Source: Acidiferrimicrobium sp. IK (GTDB lineage Bacteria > Actinomycetota > Acidimicrobiia > Acidimicrobiales > Palsa-688). Taken from it: 64,000 bases of DNA. Shown here one piece after another: positions 23,809 through 31,649 of the stretch. The stretch spans positions 124,001 to 188,000 of the forward strand of contig NZ_JAIMCB010000009.1 in the NCBI RefSeq assembly GCF_025499425.1, in the 5' to 3' direction. The position numbers were made by a program, and so were the translations under genes. The first letter of the stretch is position 1. Every line of letters starts with the position of its first letter. A model generated the notes under the pieces. That model saw nothing but the letters and a program-made list of their open reading frames with translations. It was not told the origin of the DNA and ran no database searches.

Positions 23809-24191
23809 CTGAGTCTCGTTTCGCTTGGCGTAGCCGAGGGCGAGACCATCGTCTGATCAAGTCGACCTAACAACTGTGTCGGCAGATTTGGGGCGGAGCG
23901 GGAGCAATTCCTCCCAAAATATGGCCGCCACGGCGACCTAGGGTCATTCCTGGTGTTCACCAGCCGGTTTCTGGACAGCTTCTTTTCCGCTTCGTGCCAG
24001 CTTCGGGGAAATGCACCGCCCCACGCAAAATCCGCTCCAGCATTGCGAGAGATTGGCCCGCATCGACGGGTAGTGTGACCATCCAGACACCCTCGGTGAC
24101 TCCTGCTGTGGGGTTTGTAAGGGGAGAGGTCACGTGGCCGGAGCTGTGAGCTTCGAGCGGTGGAGTGCTTCAGTGACTGAAGGGTGCTTCG
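23809..24191. other. Divergent regulatory region between the DUF3494 and GGDEF-EAL genes
   Basis: This 383-bp region is less GC-rich than its neighbours. GTCTCG (23813-23818) and CGAGAC (23841-23846) can pair in the DUF3494 leader. CTTCAG-TGA-CTGAAG (24168-24182) is a perfect 6-bp hairpin just before the GTG of the GGDEF-EAL gene and could affect its translation. I found no convincing riboswitch or paired -35/-10. Confidence 0.45.
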
Positions 24192-26792
24192 GTGCGTGAG
24201 GGGCCGGCCCAGAGCAGGGGCGGGTTGACGCTCCGCGGCGGGTCGCGGCCCGAGGATCTCCTCGGAGCGGATGGAGCCATCGACTTGATCGGGGCGGCGG
24301 CTCAGGCGTTCGACAGCGCGCCGGCGGGAGCCGTGGTCGCGACGACCAGCGGCCGCCTGGTCCTAGTCAACCAGGCGTTCGGGAGACTCCTCGGCTACGA
24401 ACCGGCCGAACTGGTAGGGCGCAGCTTCGCGGACTTCACCGACGAGCGCGACCGGGATGCCAGTGAAGTCGCGATGGCGGCCCTCCTGGCGGGCGAAGCC
24501 GGTGGCCTGCAGTTGGACAAGCGCTACGTCCGCTCCAGCGGCTCGAGCGTGTGGGTTCGGGTCCAAGCCGCCGTGGTGCATGACGTTGCCGGAACGCCGG
24601 CGGCCCTGATCGTGCACTGCGACGACATCGACGACCGACGCCGGGCCGAGCAGCACCTGCGGCTCTCAGAAGCTTTCCTCGACCGGATCTTCAACCTGTC
24701 GGCCGTCCCCACGGCGTTGCTCGACGGTGGAGGCCGGGCCCACAAGGCCAACGTGGCCATGCTGTCCCTCCTCGGCCGGGGCAGCTTCAGTGGGGTGTCA
24801 GGCGTCCACCTGCTCGAACACGTCCTGCCCCCCGACCGAAACGCCATACGGGGGCTGTGCTCCTCGTCGGGCACCGACGTGAAGTTCGAGGCCCGGATCC
24901 AGCGGGCGGACGGCGCGGTGCTCGCAGTCTTGTGCCTGATCGGAGCGGCCACGGCCGCGGACGGCGGCCGGGTGACGGTACTGCAGATGATCGACGTCAG
25001 CGAGCGCAAAGCGGCGGAGAACATCGCCACGTTCAGGGCCCTGCACGACGAGCTCACCGGGGTCGCCAACCGGCGACTGCTCGTCCAGGACATGAGGGCG
25101 GCGATCGGGGACCGGCGCTTCTCGCGCCACAAGACCGCGGTGTTGATGATCGACCTCGACCGCTTCAAGGAGGTCAACGACGGGTTGGGGCACGCCGCCG
25201 GCGACGCCGTCTTGGTGGAGGTTGCGAGGCGGCTAGAAGCGGTGACCCGACGAGCTGACACCGTCGGGCGGGTCGGGGGTGACGAATTCTGGGTGGTGGC
25301 CTCCGACATCCGCGACGAGATGGGGGCCATCACCCTGGCCACTGCCATCCTCGACGCGCTCTCGTTGCCGTTCAGCATCCAGGCGACCAAGGTCCATGTC
25401 GGGGCCAGCATCGGTTTCGCGCTGGCACCGGATGACGGCACGACAGCCCGGGATCTCATGACCAAGGCCGACGCAGCGCAGTACAGAGCCAAGAGCTTGC
25501 GGTCAGGGTGGGCCGCTTACGCCCAGGCGGCTGACGACCACCGCCTGGACCAGTTGGGGCTGACCGCCGACCTCAAGGCGGCGATCGAGGCGCAGGCGCT
25601 GACGATCGTCTACCAGCCGCTGGTTTCCGCAGCCGGTCACATCCGAGGTTTCGAGGCGCTGTCGCGTTGGCACCATCCGGAGCGGGGCTTGATCCCACCG
25701 GACGTGTTCATACCGCTCGCGGAACACGCCAAGCTGACCCTCGCTCTGACCCGCACGGTCCTGCGTCGATCCGCCCGCCAGTGCGCCCTCTGGCGAGCCG
25801 CCGGGCACGACGTGTCGATCGCGGTCAACCTCCCCCCGCTGCTCCTCCACGACCCCTCCCTGCCGGAGCTGATCAGCACCGAGCTGGCCGCTGCCGGTCT
25901 GGAGCACCGCCACCTCACCCTGGAGATCACCGAAGGCCGCTTGGCAGACGGCTTCGATCCGCTCGTGTCCAAGTCGCTTCAGGACCTGCATGACCTCGGA
26001 GTGCGGCTCTCGATCGACGATTTCGGGACCGGGTACTCGTCGCTGGCGTACCTCAAGGAGCTGCCAGTCGACGAGTTGAAGATCGACAAATCGTTCATCG
26101 TCCATCTCGACACGGATCGGCGTGACGTGGCCATCGTCCGATCGCTAATGGATCTGGCCCGCATCCTCCGTATGGACGTGGTCGCCGAGGGCGTGGAGTC
26201 GCATGCGATCGCGGCGATACTCCGAGAGGCCGGCTGTGACGTGCTGCAAGGCTTCGGCCTAGGGCGCCCGCAGTCCGCCGAAGCGGCGACAATTCTCCTG
26301 GCCTCGGAGCAAGCCGTCGAGGACAGGCAGCCAGCGGAAGGTCCCGCCCATCTCCTTTCTGATCGCAACCTGCGGATCCTCCTCGCCGACAACAACGCCA
26401 AGGCACGGACCGATCTGAGCCGGACGCTGGCATCGCTCGGCCATCAGGTCCTCGTCGCCGCGACCGGCGCCGAAGCCCTCGAAGCCGTCCACCGCGACGA
26501 CGCGATCGACCTCGTAATCGCCAGCCAAGTGCTGGGCACCGGCCTGAGCGGGGTGCAGGCCAGCATCGCCCTCCGAGCGGAGGGCTGCGAGTGCCCGATC
26601 ATCATCCTCTTCGCCTTGAGCCATGCCCGGGCGATGCGCTCCCGCCGGTTTCCCATCGACGTGTGGCCAGTCGCCAGAGACGACCGTCCGACGCTTCTGT
26701 ATCTCGTTCGGGGATGCTCTGCCAGCGGGCGCCTCCAGCCGGCCCGGGCCGCGGCGCGCACAACTTCACAACGGCGGTCCACCCGTAGCTAG
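24192..26792 (+). CDS. PAS-PAS-GGDEF-EAL protein with a degenerate C-terminal receiver domain
   Basis: This 866-residue cytoplasmic c-di-GMP protein starts with a PAS domain at about 35-150 (RLVLVNQAFGRLLGYEPAELVGRS) and a second, weaker PAS at about 155-275. The GGDEF domain (about 280-440) has LTGVANRRLL and an intact GRVGGDEFW. The EAL domain (about 455-700) has FEALSRW, AVNLPP, LEITE, SIDDFGTGYSSLAYL and AEGVE, all metal and catalytic residues kept. The last ~120 residues resemble a receiver (LRILLADNNAKARTDLSRTL), but the phospho-acceptor Asp is replaced (DLVIASQVLG) and the switch Thr is Phe. The cyclase and phosphodiesterase therefore both look intact, with a pseudo-receiver as a likely protein-binding module. 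The GTG start is preceded by a small hairpin. Confidence 0.9.
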   Translation: MREGPAQSRGGLTLRGGSRPEDLLGADGAIDLIGAAAQAFDSAPAGAVVATTSGRLVLVNQAFGRLLGYEPAELVGRSFADFTDERDRDASEVAMAALLAGEAGGLQLDKRYVRSSGSSVWVRVQAAVVHDVAGTPAALIVHCDDIDDRRRAEQHLRLSEAFLDRIFNLSAVPTALLDGGGRAHKANVAMLSLLGRGSFSGVSGVHLLEHVLPPDRNAIRGLCSSSGTDVKFEARIQRADGAVLAVLCLIGAATAADGGRVTVLQMIDVSERKAAENIATFRALHDELTGVANRRLLVQDMRAAIGDRRFSRHKTAVLMIDLDRFKEVNDGLGHAAGDAVLVEVARRLEAVTRRADTVGRVGGDEFWVVASDIRDEMGAITLATAILDALSLPFSIQATKVHVGASIGFALAPDDGTTARDLMTKADAAQYRAKSLRSGWAAYAQAADDHRLDQLGLTADLKAAIEAQALTIVYQPLVSAAGHIRGFEALSRWHHPERGLIPPDVFIPLAEHAKLTLALTRTVLRRSARQCALWRAAGHDVSIAVNLPPLLLHDPSLPELISTELAAAGLEHRHLTLEITEGRLADGFDPLVSKSLQDLHDLGVRLSIDDFGTGYSSLAYLKELPVDELKIDKSFIVHLDTDRRDVAIVRSLMDLARILRMDVVAEGVESHAIAAILREAGCDVLQGFGLGRPQSAEAATILLASEQAVEDRQPAEGPAHLLSDRNLRILLADNNAKARTDLSRTLASLGHQVLVAATGAEALEAVHRDDAIDLVIASQVLGTGLSGVQASIALRAEGCECPIIILFALSHARAMRSRRFPIDVWPVARDDRPTLLYLVRGCSASGRLQPARAAARTTSQRRSTRS

Positions 26793-26794
26793 CG

Positions 26795-27808
26795 CTAGCG
26801 GAGGTCGAACACCAGCCGCGCTTCGACCTCTCCGGCCTCGACCTGGGTGATGGCGTCGTTGACCTGCTCCAGCTGGCGCGATTCCCGCACGATGGTCGTG
26901 CGGCCGTCGGCATGAAGCCCGAAGGTCTCGGCCAGGTCGACGCGGGTGCCGACGAGGGAGCCGACGACCTTGATCCCCCGCAGCACCGTCTCGAAGATCG
27001 GAAGGTGCATGGTGTTGGACTTCGGGAGGCCGACCATGACCAGGGTGCCGTTGGGCCGCAGGGAAGCGAATGCCTGCTCGAAGGCGGCGGGGCTGGGCGC
27101 CAATACGATGGCGGCGTCGGCGCCGCCGAGACCTTGGATGACCTCGGGCGCGTCGTCGACCGACCCGTTGATCGTGTAAGAAGCGCCGAGGCGCTTGGCC
27201 ATGTCCAGCTTGGCATCGACCACGTCGACCGCGGCGACGGTGGCGCCGGCGATCTGCGCGTACTGCAGGGCGAGGTGGCCCAACCCGCCGACGCCGTAGA
27301 TGGCGACGAGGTCAGACGAACGGGCTCCGGACACCTTGACTGCCTTGTAGGTGGTGACGCCGGCGCAGGTGAGAGGAGCCGCGTCGAGCGGATCGATCTG
27401 GGGCGGGACCTTGCCCGCGAACGCGGCCTCGGCCAGGACGTATTCGGCGAACCCGCCGTCGACGGAGTATCCCGTGTAGCGGGCCGACGGGCAGAGGGTC
27501 TCCCACCCGGACGCACAAAGCTCGCACGCGCCGCATGCCCATCCGAGCCACGGCACCGCAACCCGGTCACCCTCTTGCAGGTTGGTGACGCCCGGGCCCA
27601 CTCCGGCGACGATGCCTACCCCTTCGTGGCCGGGGACGAACGGCAACGTCGGCTTGACCGGCCAGTCGCCGCGCGCTGCGTGGATGTCGGTGTGGCACAG
27701 GCCGGAAGTCTCGACCTTCACCAAGACCTGCCCGTGACCGGGGCTCGGGGTTGGGATGTCCTCGAGGGTAAAGGGCTGGTCGAACTGGTGCACCACTGCA
27801 GCCTTCAT
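26795..27808 (-). CDS. Zinc-dependent alcohol dehydrogenase (AdhP-like MDR)
   Basis: This 337-residue medium-chain dehydrogenase has catalytic zinc ligands in GLCHTDIH and GHEGVG and the structural zinc site CGACELCASGWETLC. The NAD-binding Rossmann motif is YGVGGLGHLALQYA. It oxidises primary alcohols or reduces aldehydes. MKAAVVHQFDQP is the standard family N-terminus, so the ATG at 27808, preceded by GGAG, is the start even though the frame extends upstream. It lies downstream of a MerR gene on the same strand, with a MerR-like dyad between them. Aldehyde or electrophile control (AdhR-like) is plausible. Confidence 0.93.
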   Translation of the reverse strand: MKAAVVHQFDQPFTLEDIPTPSPGHGQVLVKVETSGLCHTDIHAARGDWPVKPTLPFVPGHEGVGIVAGVGPGVTNLQEGDRVAVPWLGWACGACELCASGWETLCPSARYTGYSVDGGFAEYVLAEAAFAGKVPPQIDPLDAAPLTCAGVTTYKAVKVSGARSSDLVAIYGVGGLGHLALQYAQIAGATVAAVDVVDAKLDMAKRLGASYTINGSVDDAPEVIQGLGGADAAIVLAPSPAAFEQAFASLRPNGTLVMVGLPKSNTMHLPIFETVLRGIKVVGSLVGTRVDLAETFGLHADGRTTIVRESRQLEQVNDAITQVEAGEVEARLVFDLR

Positions 27809-27884
27809 GGCTGTCTCCGTTCCAGGATTCGCGCCGCGAACATCGCGTCTCGTCGAGCATCGCCCCGTGGCCTCGACCCTGATA

Positions 27885-27899
27885 GGGGAGAAGGTCCCC
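27885..27899 (-). promoter_or_regulatory. Dyad upstream of the alcohol dehydrogenase gene, candidate MerR operator
   Basis: GGGGA (27885-27889) and TCCCC (27895-27899) form a dyad in the merR-adh gap. Flanking it on the minus strand are TTCACA and TATCAG, roughly promoter-spaced, with the dyad in between. MerR regulators typically bind a dyad in the spacer between -35 and -10. The hexamers are weak, so this is a hypothesis. Confidence 0.4.
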
Positions 27900-27957
27900 A
27901 TTGTGAAAACCGTAACGACCTTGGCCATCGCTCCTTTGTGTGGGCCGCCGCCGCCGG

Positions 27958-28365
27958 CTACCCGCGCTGGAGTTGGACTTGGAGGGTCCGCGCCAGGGCC
28001 TCTCCGGCCGCGAGCTGGGCGCGCAGCTTGGCGCAGCGGGTCTCGGTGGCCTCGGCATACACGGCGAGCCGCTCAGCGAGCCGTGGGTCCCGCCGTGGCG
28101 AGTCGGCGTTGCGCGCCTCCTCGAGAGCGCCGAGCAGCTCGGCCATTTCCTCGAGCGTGAATCCGAGTGGTTTCATCTGCTTTATCAGCTGCAGCCGCGC
28201 AATGTCGCTATCGGTATACAGACGGAACCCGCCGCCGGTACGACCAGAAGGTGGGACCAATCCCACGTCGTGGTAGTGGCGGATGGTCCGGATAGACAGC
28301 CCAATAGCTTCGGCGACCTCGCCGATCTGGTGGAGGCGGTCCGGCGCGGCACTGGGTTCGCTCAC
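27958..28365 (-). CDS. MerR-family regulator
   Basis: This 135-residue protein has a MerR winged helix (about 11-80): IGEVAEAIGLSIRTIRHYHDVGLVPPSGRT is spread over the HTH and wing, followed by GGFRLYTDSDIARLQLIKQMKPLGFTLEEM. A dimerisation coiled coil (about 85-130) follows with a single Cys (ETRCAKL) and no metal-site cysteines at the end, so it is not a typical metal sensor. The GTG at 28365 fits the domain. Its likely target is the downstream alcohol dehydrogenase. Confidence 0.88.
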   Translation of the reverse strand: MSEPSAAPDRLHQIGEVAEAIGLSIRTIRHYHDVGLVPPSGRTGGGFRLYTDSDIARLQLIKQMKPLGFTLEEMAELLGALEEARNADSPRRDPRLAERLAVYAEATETRCAKLRAQLAAGEALARTLQVQLQRG

Positions 28366-28432
28366 AACGACGACCCTACGGCCGACCGCTCGGCGCCGGG
28401 CCGGTCTGCTTCAACAGGCGGGGGAACCTCAC

Positions 28433-30160
28433 TCAGTGCTCCGAGCTGAGATGGCCGGCCAGGTTCGCGTGGATGTCGGCGCTTGCGGGGTTCATGCCCA
28501 GGAGCTCGACGCTCTTTCCGTGCTGCGCGTATTTGGCGACAACACGGTCGAGGGCCGCGACGGTCGAGGCGTCCCAGATGTGGGAGTCGGTGAGGTCGAT
28601 CACGACGCGGGGCGGGTCACCGAGGTAGTCGAATCGGTCGGGGAGGTCACTGGAGGACGCGAAGAATAACTCTCCGGTCACGACGTAGACAGCGGTGGCC
28701 TGATCAGGGGTGGCCTGATCAGCGGTGGGTGTTACGCCGGTGCCCAGCCCGGGATGGTGGCCGTCGCTGCTAGCGGGGTGGCTGCGGCGAAGGAGATCGG
28801 GGAAGTGGACGTGCCAGCGGTGGTGGTCGGGTGTGATTCGAGTCACCGTGGCGATGTGCTGGACACGGCGAGCGAAGAGTAGAGCGGCCAGGACGACCCC
28901 GGCGAGGACGCCGATGGAGAGGTTGCCCGTCGCGACGGTGAGCACGACGGTCACAGCCATGACGGCGGTCTCGCTGCGAGGCATCCGCTTGAGTTGTGCC
29001 GGCTTGATGCTCGCCCAGTCGAAGGTGCTGTAGGCCACCACGAACATGACCGCGACTAGGGCGGCCATGGGAATCCGGGACACGATGGGGTTGAACACGA
29101 CGACGAGCACGAGGAGGAAGACGCCGGCGAGGAACGTGGAGACCCGGGTCCGTCCGCCGGACTTCACGTTGATCATTGTCTGACCGATCATTGCGCAGCC
29201 GCCCATCCCGCCGAAGATGCCCGTGACGATGTTGGCGATGCCCTGACCCCACGACTCGCGGTTCTTGTCCGATCCAGTGTCGGTCAGATCGTCCACCAGT
29301 CGGGCGGTCATCTGCGTCTCCAAGAGACCCACGATGGCCATAGTCGCGGCCGGCAGGGCGATGATCGAGAGGGTCGACAAGTCCATCGGGACGTGCGGCA
29401 ATAGGGGCAGGGGAAGCGAGTGCGGCAAGGCGCCGTGATCACCCACGGTGGGCACCGCGTCGAGGTGTCCGAGGATGGTGATGGCGGTGATGACCACGAT
29501 GGCTATCAAAGGTGGCGGGATGACCTTGTTGAGCTTCGGGAAGAACCCGATGATCACCAAGCCGCCGATGACCAGGGCGTAGACCACGGCGGGAACGTGT
29601 TCGAGATTCGGCCATTGGGCCTTGAACAGCAGGATGCCCAGCGCGTTCACGAAGCCGACTGAGACCGATCGCGGCACATAGCGCATAAGCCTGGCGATCC
29701 CGATCACGCCGAGGACCACTTGCAGTGCTCCCGCCAGAAGAACGGCTGCCACCAGGTAGTGCAGTCCGTAGTGCCTGGAGAGTGGAGCGAGGACCAGCGC
29801 GGTCGACCCGGTGGCGGCGGAGATCATGGCCCGCCGTCCCCCCACCACCGAGATAGTCACAGCCATGGTGAACGAGGCGAACAGACCGACGCTCGGGTTG
29901 ACGTGCGCGATCACCGAGAAAGAGATCGCCTCAGGGATGAGCGCGACGCCCACGACCAGCGCGGCGAGGATCTCCGTGCGCCACGCCAGCGGGGAGCGCC
30001 ACCATGCTTGCCCGTCTACTGCCGGCGCGATGACCCACGGCGGCCCAGTCGACAGGCCGAGGTCCGCGTCGGATTGATCGTTGGTGATGGGGATTCCATT
30101 CCGGCCGGCGTGGGGCTCTTGACGTCCGCGGCACGCGCTCCCGACAGAAACGCGCAACAA
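28433..30160 (-). CDS. SulP-family anion transporter with STAS domain
   Basis: This 575-residue protein has 10-14 hydrophobic segments from about residue 60. The SulP-like signature region is PEAISFSVIAHVNPSVGLFASF, with GGMGGCAMIGQTMINVKSGGRTRVST in the second half. A C-terminal STAS domain follows (about 480-570; VYVVTGELFFASSSDLPDRF, VVIDLTDSHIWDASTVAALD). It imports sulfate, bicarbonate or related anions. The N-terminal ~45 residues are poorly conserved, so the true start may be inside. A 9-bp inverted repeat sits 44 bases upstream of the frame start. Confidence 0.88.
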   Translation of the reverse strand: MLRVSVGSACRGRQEPHAGRNGIPITNDQSDADLGLSTGPPWVIAPAVDGQAWWRSPLAWRTEILAALVVGVALIPEAISFSVIAHVNPSVGLFASFTMAVTISVVGGRRAMISAATGSTALVLAPLSRHYGLHYLVAAVLLAGALQVVLGVIGIARLMRYVPRSVSVGFVNALGILLFKAQWPNLEHVPAVVYALVIGGLVIIGFFPKLNKVIPPPLIAIVVITAITILGHLDAVPTVGDHGALPHSLPLPLLPHVPMDLSTLSIIALPAATMAIVGLLETQMTARLVDDLTDTGSDKNRESWGQGIANIVTGIFGGMGGCAMIGQTMINVKSGGRTRVSTFLAGVFLLVLVVVFNPIVSRIPMAALVAVMFVVAYSTFDWASIKPAQLKRMPRSETAVMAVTVVLTVATGNLSIGVLAGVVLAALLFARRVQHIATVTRITPDHHRWHVHFPDLLRRSHPASSDGHHPGLGTGVTPTADQATPDQATAVYVVTGELFFASSSDLPDRFDYLGDPPRVVIDLTDSHIWDASTVAALDRVVAKYAQHGKSVELLGMNPASADIHANLAGHLSSEH

Positions 30161-30203
30161 CGGGAAGGGTGGTCACGCCGGCGCCGGGGCCACCCCAGGT
30201 CAA

Positions 30204-30227
30204 CTCTACTCTAACGTGAGAGTAGAG
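30204..30227 (-). promoter_or_regulatory. Long perfect inverted repeat upstream of the SulP gene
   Basis: CTCTACTCT (30204-30212) and AGAGTAGAG (30219-30227) are perfect 9-bp arms with a six-base spacer. Outer GGTCAA/TTGACC elements (30199-30204 and 30233-30238) extend the symmetry. A minus-strand -10-like TAGAGT overlaps the repeat. Most likely an operator controlling sulP; a leader hairpin is the alternative. No regulator gene is next to it. Confidence 0.6.
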
Positions 30228-30281
30228 CCCACTTGACCGAGGTCCTTCTGCGTGCCCGCCGGCCGCGGCGCGGGTGAGGGA

Positions 30282-30365
30282 CTACCTAATCTGGACGCCG
30301 CTGATGTTGCGGACGCCGCTGACGTTGCGGGCGGTGACCAGCCGCTGGGTCTCCGAGGCCCCCTT
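30282..30365 (-). pseudogene. Vestige of an acyl-CoA dehydrogenase 3' end (copy 1)
   Basis: Read on the minus strand, this gives TKGASETQRLVTARNVSGV, then a partial repeat (RNISGVQIR) and a stop at 30284-30282. It matches the end of the intact acyl-CoA dehydrogenase nearby (FEGTSEIQRLVIARAISGM). Nothing upstream in the frame continues the match, so only about 27 codons remain. It lies between sulP and vapC. Confidence 0.65.
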
Positions 30366-30504
30366 CGTGGGTCGCTCCCGACGTTGATGCCCTTCCGGTT
30401 ACCCGAGGGCATCGACGAGAGAGAGCGCCCGATGCTGCCTCCTGGTTGCAAGAGCGGCTTGGACCTCGAGTGCTCGTGGCGCTCAGGCCCGGGGGCGGGG
30501 ATGA

Positions 30505-30885
30505 TCAGGCCGGTACGAGCTCGACGAGGTCCTCGATCCCGGCCAGGTCTGAAGCGTTCCGGGTATAGAGCCGGGCGCCGTGGGCGTGGGCGGTCGCTGC
30601 GATCAGGATGTCCATCACCCGCGATCGTGGCTGACGGCCTGCGGCGACCACTGCTGCGGCAAGTCGTCCATAGCTGGTGGCGACGTCATCGTCCACAGGG
30701 AGCGCGTCGAAGGTTCGCTGGAGCAGGGACAGCCTCCGCAGCCGTTCGGCCCGAACGCCAGGATCAGCAGTGACGAGGACCCCGAAGTGCAACTCGGCTA
30801 GTGACGCTGCACTGATCGCAAGCTCTCCCTCCAGAGGTTCGACGTCGGTGGCGATCAACAGGCTGGTGTCAAGGATCGCCTTCAA
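30505..30885 (-). CDS. vapC: VapC-family PIN-domain toxin
   Basis: This 126-residue PIN ribonuclease has acidic metal ligands in AILDTSLLIA (Asp 6), SLAELHFGV (Glu), MDILIAATA (Asp) and the last Asp in YTRNASDLAG. VapC toxins cleave specific RNAs, often tRNA, when the antitoxin is lost. The ATG at 30885 overlaps the vapB stop by four bases, giving translational coupling. The active site looks complete. Confidence 0.92.
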   Translation of the reverse strand: MKAILDTSLLIATDVEPLEGELAISAASLAELHFGVLVTADPGVRAERLRRLSLLQRTFDALPVDDDVATSYGRLAAAVVAAGRQPRSRVMDILIAATAHAHGARLYTRNASDLAGIEDLVELVPA

Positions 30886-31133
30886 CGCGAACGCTCCCAG
30901 GGATTGGTAACGGAGTGATCGACAAGTTCGACGTCGCGTTGCCAGTCTGGGTCAGGACGGCCGGTGAACAACTCCGCGACACGGTCCCATCGCTGCCACC
31001 GCTTCGGCGCGGCAGGGACCATCCGGGCCGCGGGGCGACCGGAGACGGTGATCTCGATCTCCTCTCCGTCCTCTACCTGTCGCACCAGCTCGGATGCTTC
31101 CTGGCGTAGCTCTCGAAGGCCGACGGTACGCAT
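30882..31133 (-). CDS. vapB: VapB/Phd-type antitoxin
   Basis: This 83-residue protein starts MRTVGLRELRQEASELVRQVEDGE, a PHD/YefM-like DNA-binding fold, followed by IEITVSGRPAARMVP and a toxin-binding C-terminal tail. It neutralises VapC and represses the operon. The ATG at 31133 is chosen because a -10 hexamer TACGTT sits six bases upstream (leaderless spacing); an upstream in-frame start would precede the promoter. The operator palindrome covers this -10. Confidence 0.9.
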   Translation of the reverse strand: MRTVGLRELRQEASELVRQVEDGEEIEITVSGRPAARMVPAAPKRWQRWDRVAELFTGRPDPDWQRDVELVDHSVTNPWERSR

Positions 31134-31139
31134 ATAGGA

Positions 31140-31161
31140 AACGTAGCACAAATGCTACGTT
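31140..31161 (-). promoter_or_regulatory. vapBC operator overlapping a leaderless promoter
   Basis: AACGTAGCA (31140-31148) and TGCTACGTT (31153-31161) are perfect 9-bp arms around CAAA. The arm nearest the gene contains the minus-strand -10 TACGTT (31145-31140), which is six bases from the vapB ATG. Binding by VapB(C) would block the promoter directly, the usual conditional-cooperativity arrangement. Confidence 0.75.
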
Positions 31162-31196
31162 GCCCTCCGGCAGTCGGCACGCCAGGGGGCGTGGGT

Positions 31197-31238
31197 CTAC
31201 TTGAGGTGGACGCCGCTCACGTTGCGGGCGATGCGTCC
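31197..31238 (-). pseudogene. Vestige of an acyl-CoA dehydrogenase 3' end (copy 2)
   Basis: The minus-strand codons read RIARNVSGVHLK followed by a stop, matching the terminal segment of acyl-CoA dehydrogenases and very similar at DNA level to copy 1 at 30290 (shared GGACGCCGCT and ACGTTGCGGGCG). Only about a dozen codons are recognisable. It lies upstream of vapBC, so the two vestiges flank the toxin-antitoxin pair. Confidence 0.55.
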
Positions 31239-31649
31239 AGGACTTCTCCATCTGGTTGCGTCCCGTCCAGGCCGTTGTAGGGATCGTAGCGATGGCCGCC
31301 GGCGGCGGTCTCCGCTGGTCTTCCTCGGCAGGCAGGGCCACTCCCAGGTATGGCCGGTGGGCGCCTCGGCGCCGACCCCGGCGAAGTCAACTGGCCTCCG
31401 CTGCGATGCTAAAGGTTCAAGGCTGGAAGATACTGACGGTGGCTGGTTGCTAAGAGTGGCCTTGCAGAGCTGAGTGGTCAAGGCCTCCGGACCACCCCTC
31501 CCTGGGGTGCTTCTTCTTCCCCCTACCCGGCGACCACCGCACGCTCCAGCGCACGTCCAACACCGTCGGCGAGCTGTACGGCCTGGTCTTCGGGCGAAGA
31601 CCACGCAGCCCACGGGCGCCGCCCTGGGCAACGAGAGTCCAGCCCAGCG
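31239..31649. other. Non-coding stretch between vapBC and the acyl-CoA dehydrogenase gene
   Basis: About 410 bp with only Arg/Pro-rich frames on both strands and irregular codon use. I see no intact gene. It may be degraded coding DNA related to the flanking acyl-CoA dehydrogenase vestiges, but I could not match it to a family. Confidence 0.4.

Noticed and set aside
24000..24060. Possible c-di-GMP riboswitch upstream of the GGDEF-EAL gene (ACGCAAA at 24023-24029)
   Set aside because: The flanking conserved elements, the GNRA tetraloop stem and its receptor could not be found on either strand.
31480..31620. A possible gene fragment reading HRTLQRTSNTVGELYG on the plus strand
   Set aside because: The phrase looks protein-like, but I could not assign it to a family or extend it in any frame.
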